The translations under genes were made by a program, and so were the position numbers. 5,633 nt of DNA, taken from positions 1-5,633 of the forward strand of contig JASIGS010000749.1 of the NCBI GenBank assembly GCA_030052355.1. Reading direction: 5' to 3'. Source of the DNA: Streptosporangiaceae bacterium (GTDB lineage: Bacteria; Actinomycetota; Actinomycetes; Streptosporangiales; Streptosporangiaceae). Within the stretch, counting starts at the first letter, position 1; the number at the start of each line of letters is the position of its first letter. This document shows, piece after piece, positions 5,532 to 5,633 of the stretch. Below the pieces are notes generated by a model. The model was not told where the DNA came from, did not search any database, and saw only the letters and a list, made by a program, of their open reading frames with translations.

Positions 5532-5633
5532 TGGCACGACACAGGCTGGCTCCGAGAACGCAGGTAACGAGAACCCAGGCACCGACGGTGCGCAGGGGCG
5601 CAGCCTGCTGCGCCGCGCCCGCCGGGCGGTAAC
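5494..5633 (+). CDS. Probable N-terminus of Rne/Rng-family ribonuclease (RNase E/G), 3'-truncated
   Basis: An ATG at 5494 opens a frame that stays open for 46 codons to the window end. It begins MLEIERQNSEPADG and runs through a Gly/Asn/Glu-rich stretch into an Arg-rich GRSLLRRARRAV segment. No catalytic or S1 domain is visible yet. The identification rests on two points of family knowledge: actinobacterial RNase E/G proteins start with a disordered, acidic then basic tail (often beginning MLE), and this gene commonly follows the radical SAM/DUF2344 pair, ahead of rplU-rpmA-obg. A purine-rich AAAGAGA (5479-5485) lies eight bases before the start. The frame overlaps the DUF2344 gene by 38 bp. 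The competing frame from an ATG at 5531 ends at a TAA at 5630-5632, which favours this one. A ribonuclease is likely but unproven here. Confidence 0.55.
   Translation, partial: MLEIERQNSEPADGTTQAGSENAGNENPGTDGAQGRSLLRRARRAV

Noticed and set aside
4737..5582. A 281-codon open frame on the minus strand opposite the DUF2344 gene
   Set aside because: No recognisable motif and Arg-rich composition; it is a shadow of the plus-strand gene with clear family motifs.
5531..5632. A short frame from ATG 5531 overlapping the DUF2344 stop (TGATG)
   Set aside because: It closes after 33 codons with no recognisable content, while the frame from 5494 stays open to the window end and fits the expected neighbour.
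1..5633. tRNA or rRNA genes, CRISPR arrays, insertion sequences, attachment sites
   Set aside because: No cloverleaf-like tRNA sequence, spaced direct repeats, transposase or integrase motifs were seen on either strand by reading.

Overview
The base composition (high GC, strongly GC-biased third codon positions, GTG and TTG start candidates) and the gene content point to an actinomycete-type Actinomycetota genome, plausibly near Streptomycetales or Streptosporangiales. This is inferred from protein style and gene order, and no species can be named.

Layout. All genes run left to right. (1) Positions 1-1088 hold the C-terminal transpeptidase part of a class B penicillin-binding protein (PBP2/MrdA type). 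The window opens on its catalytic serine motif. (2) Positions 1085-2374 hold rodA, the SEDS-family glycan polymerase, with a 4-bp overlap. (3) Positions 2375-2588 are a 214-bp gap without a confident gene but rich in signals: an AT-rich patch, a 14-bp operator-like inverted repeat, a 12-bp palindrome and a 7-bp-stem hairpin. (4) Positions 2589-4538 encode a B12-binding-type radical SAM protein of the TIGR03960 kind. (5) After 3 bp, positions 4542-5531 encode its usual partner, a TIGR03936/DUF2344 protein, here with a C-terminal tail of about 85-90 residues that begins at a perfect 20-bp palindrome. (6) Positions 5494 to the window end appear to be the N-terminus of a further gene, by position and style most likely an Rne/Rng-family ribonuclease. 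It overlaps gene 5 by 38 bp in another frame.

Together. Genes 1 and 2 are the enzyme pair of the elongation-type peptidoglycan machine: RodA polymerises lipid II and PBP2 crosslinks the strands. In actinomycetes this pair usually ends an mre cluster, which would lie to the left. Genes 4-6 form a second unit, an uncharacterised radical SAM/DUF2344 pair that in many bacteria sits next to the RNase E/G, rplU, rpmA and obg genes. The function of the pair is not established. Its position suggests RNA maturation or modification, which is inference only. The most unusual items are the 20-bp palindrome with the tail behind it, the B12-type domain without the usual histidine ligand motif, and the cluster of inverted repeats before the radical SAM gene.
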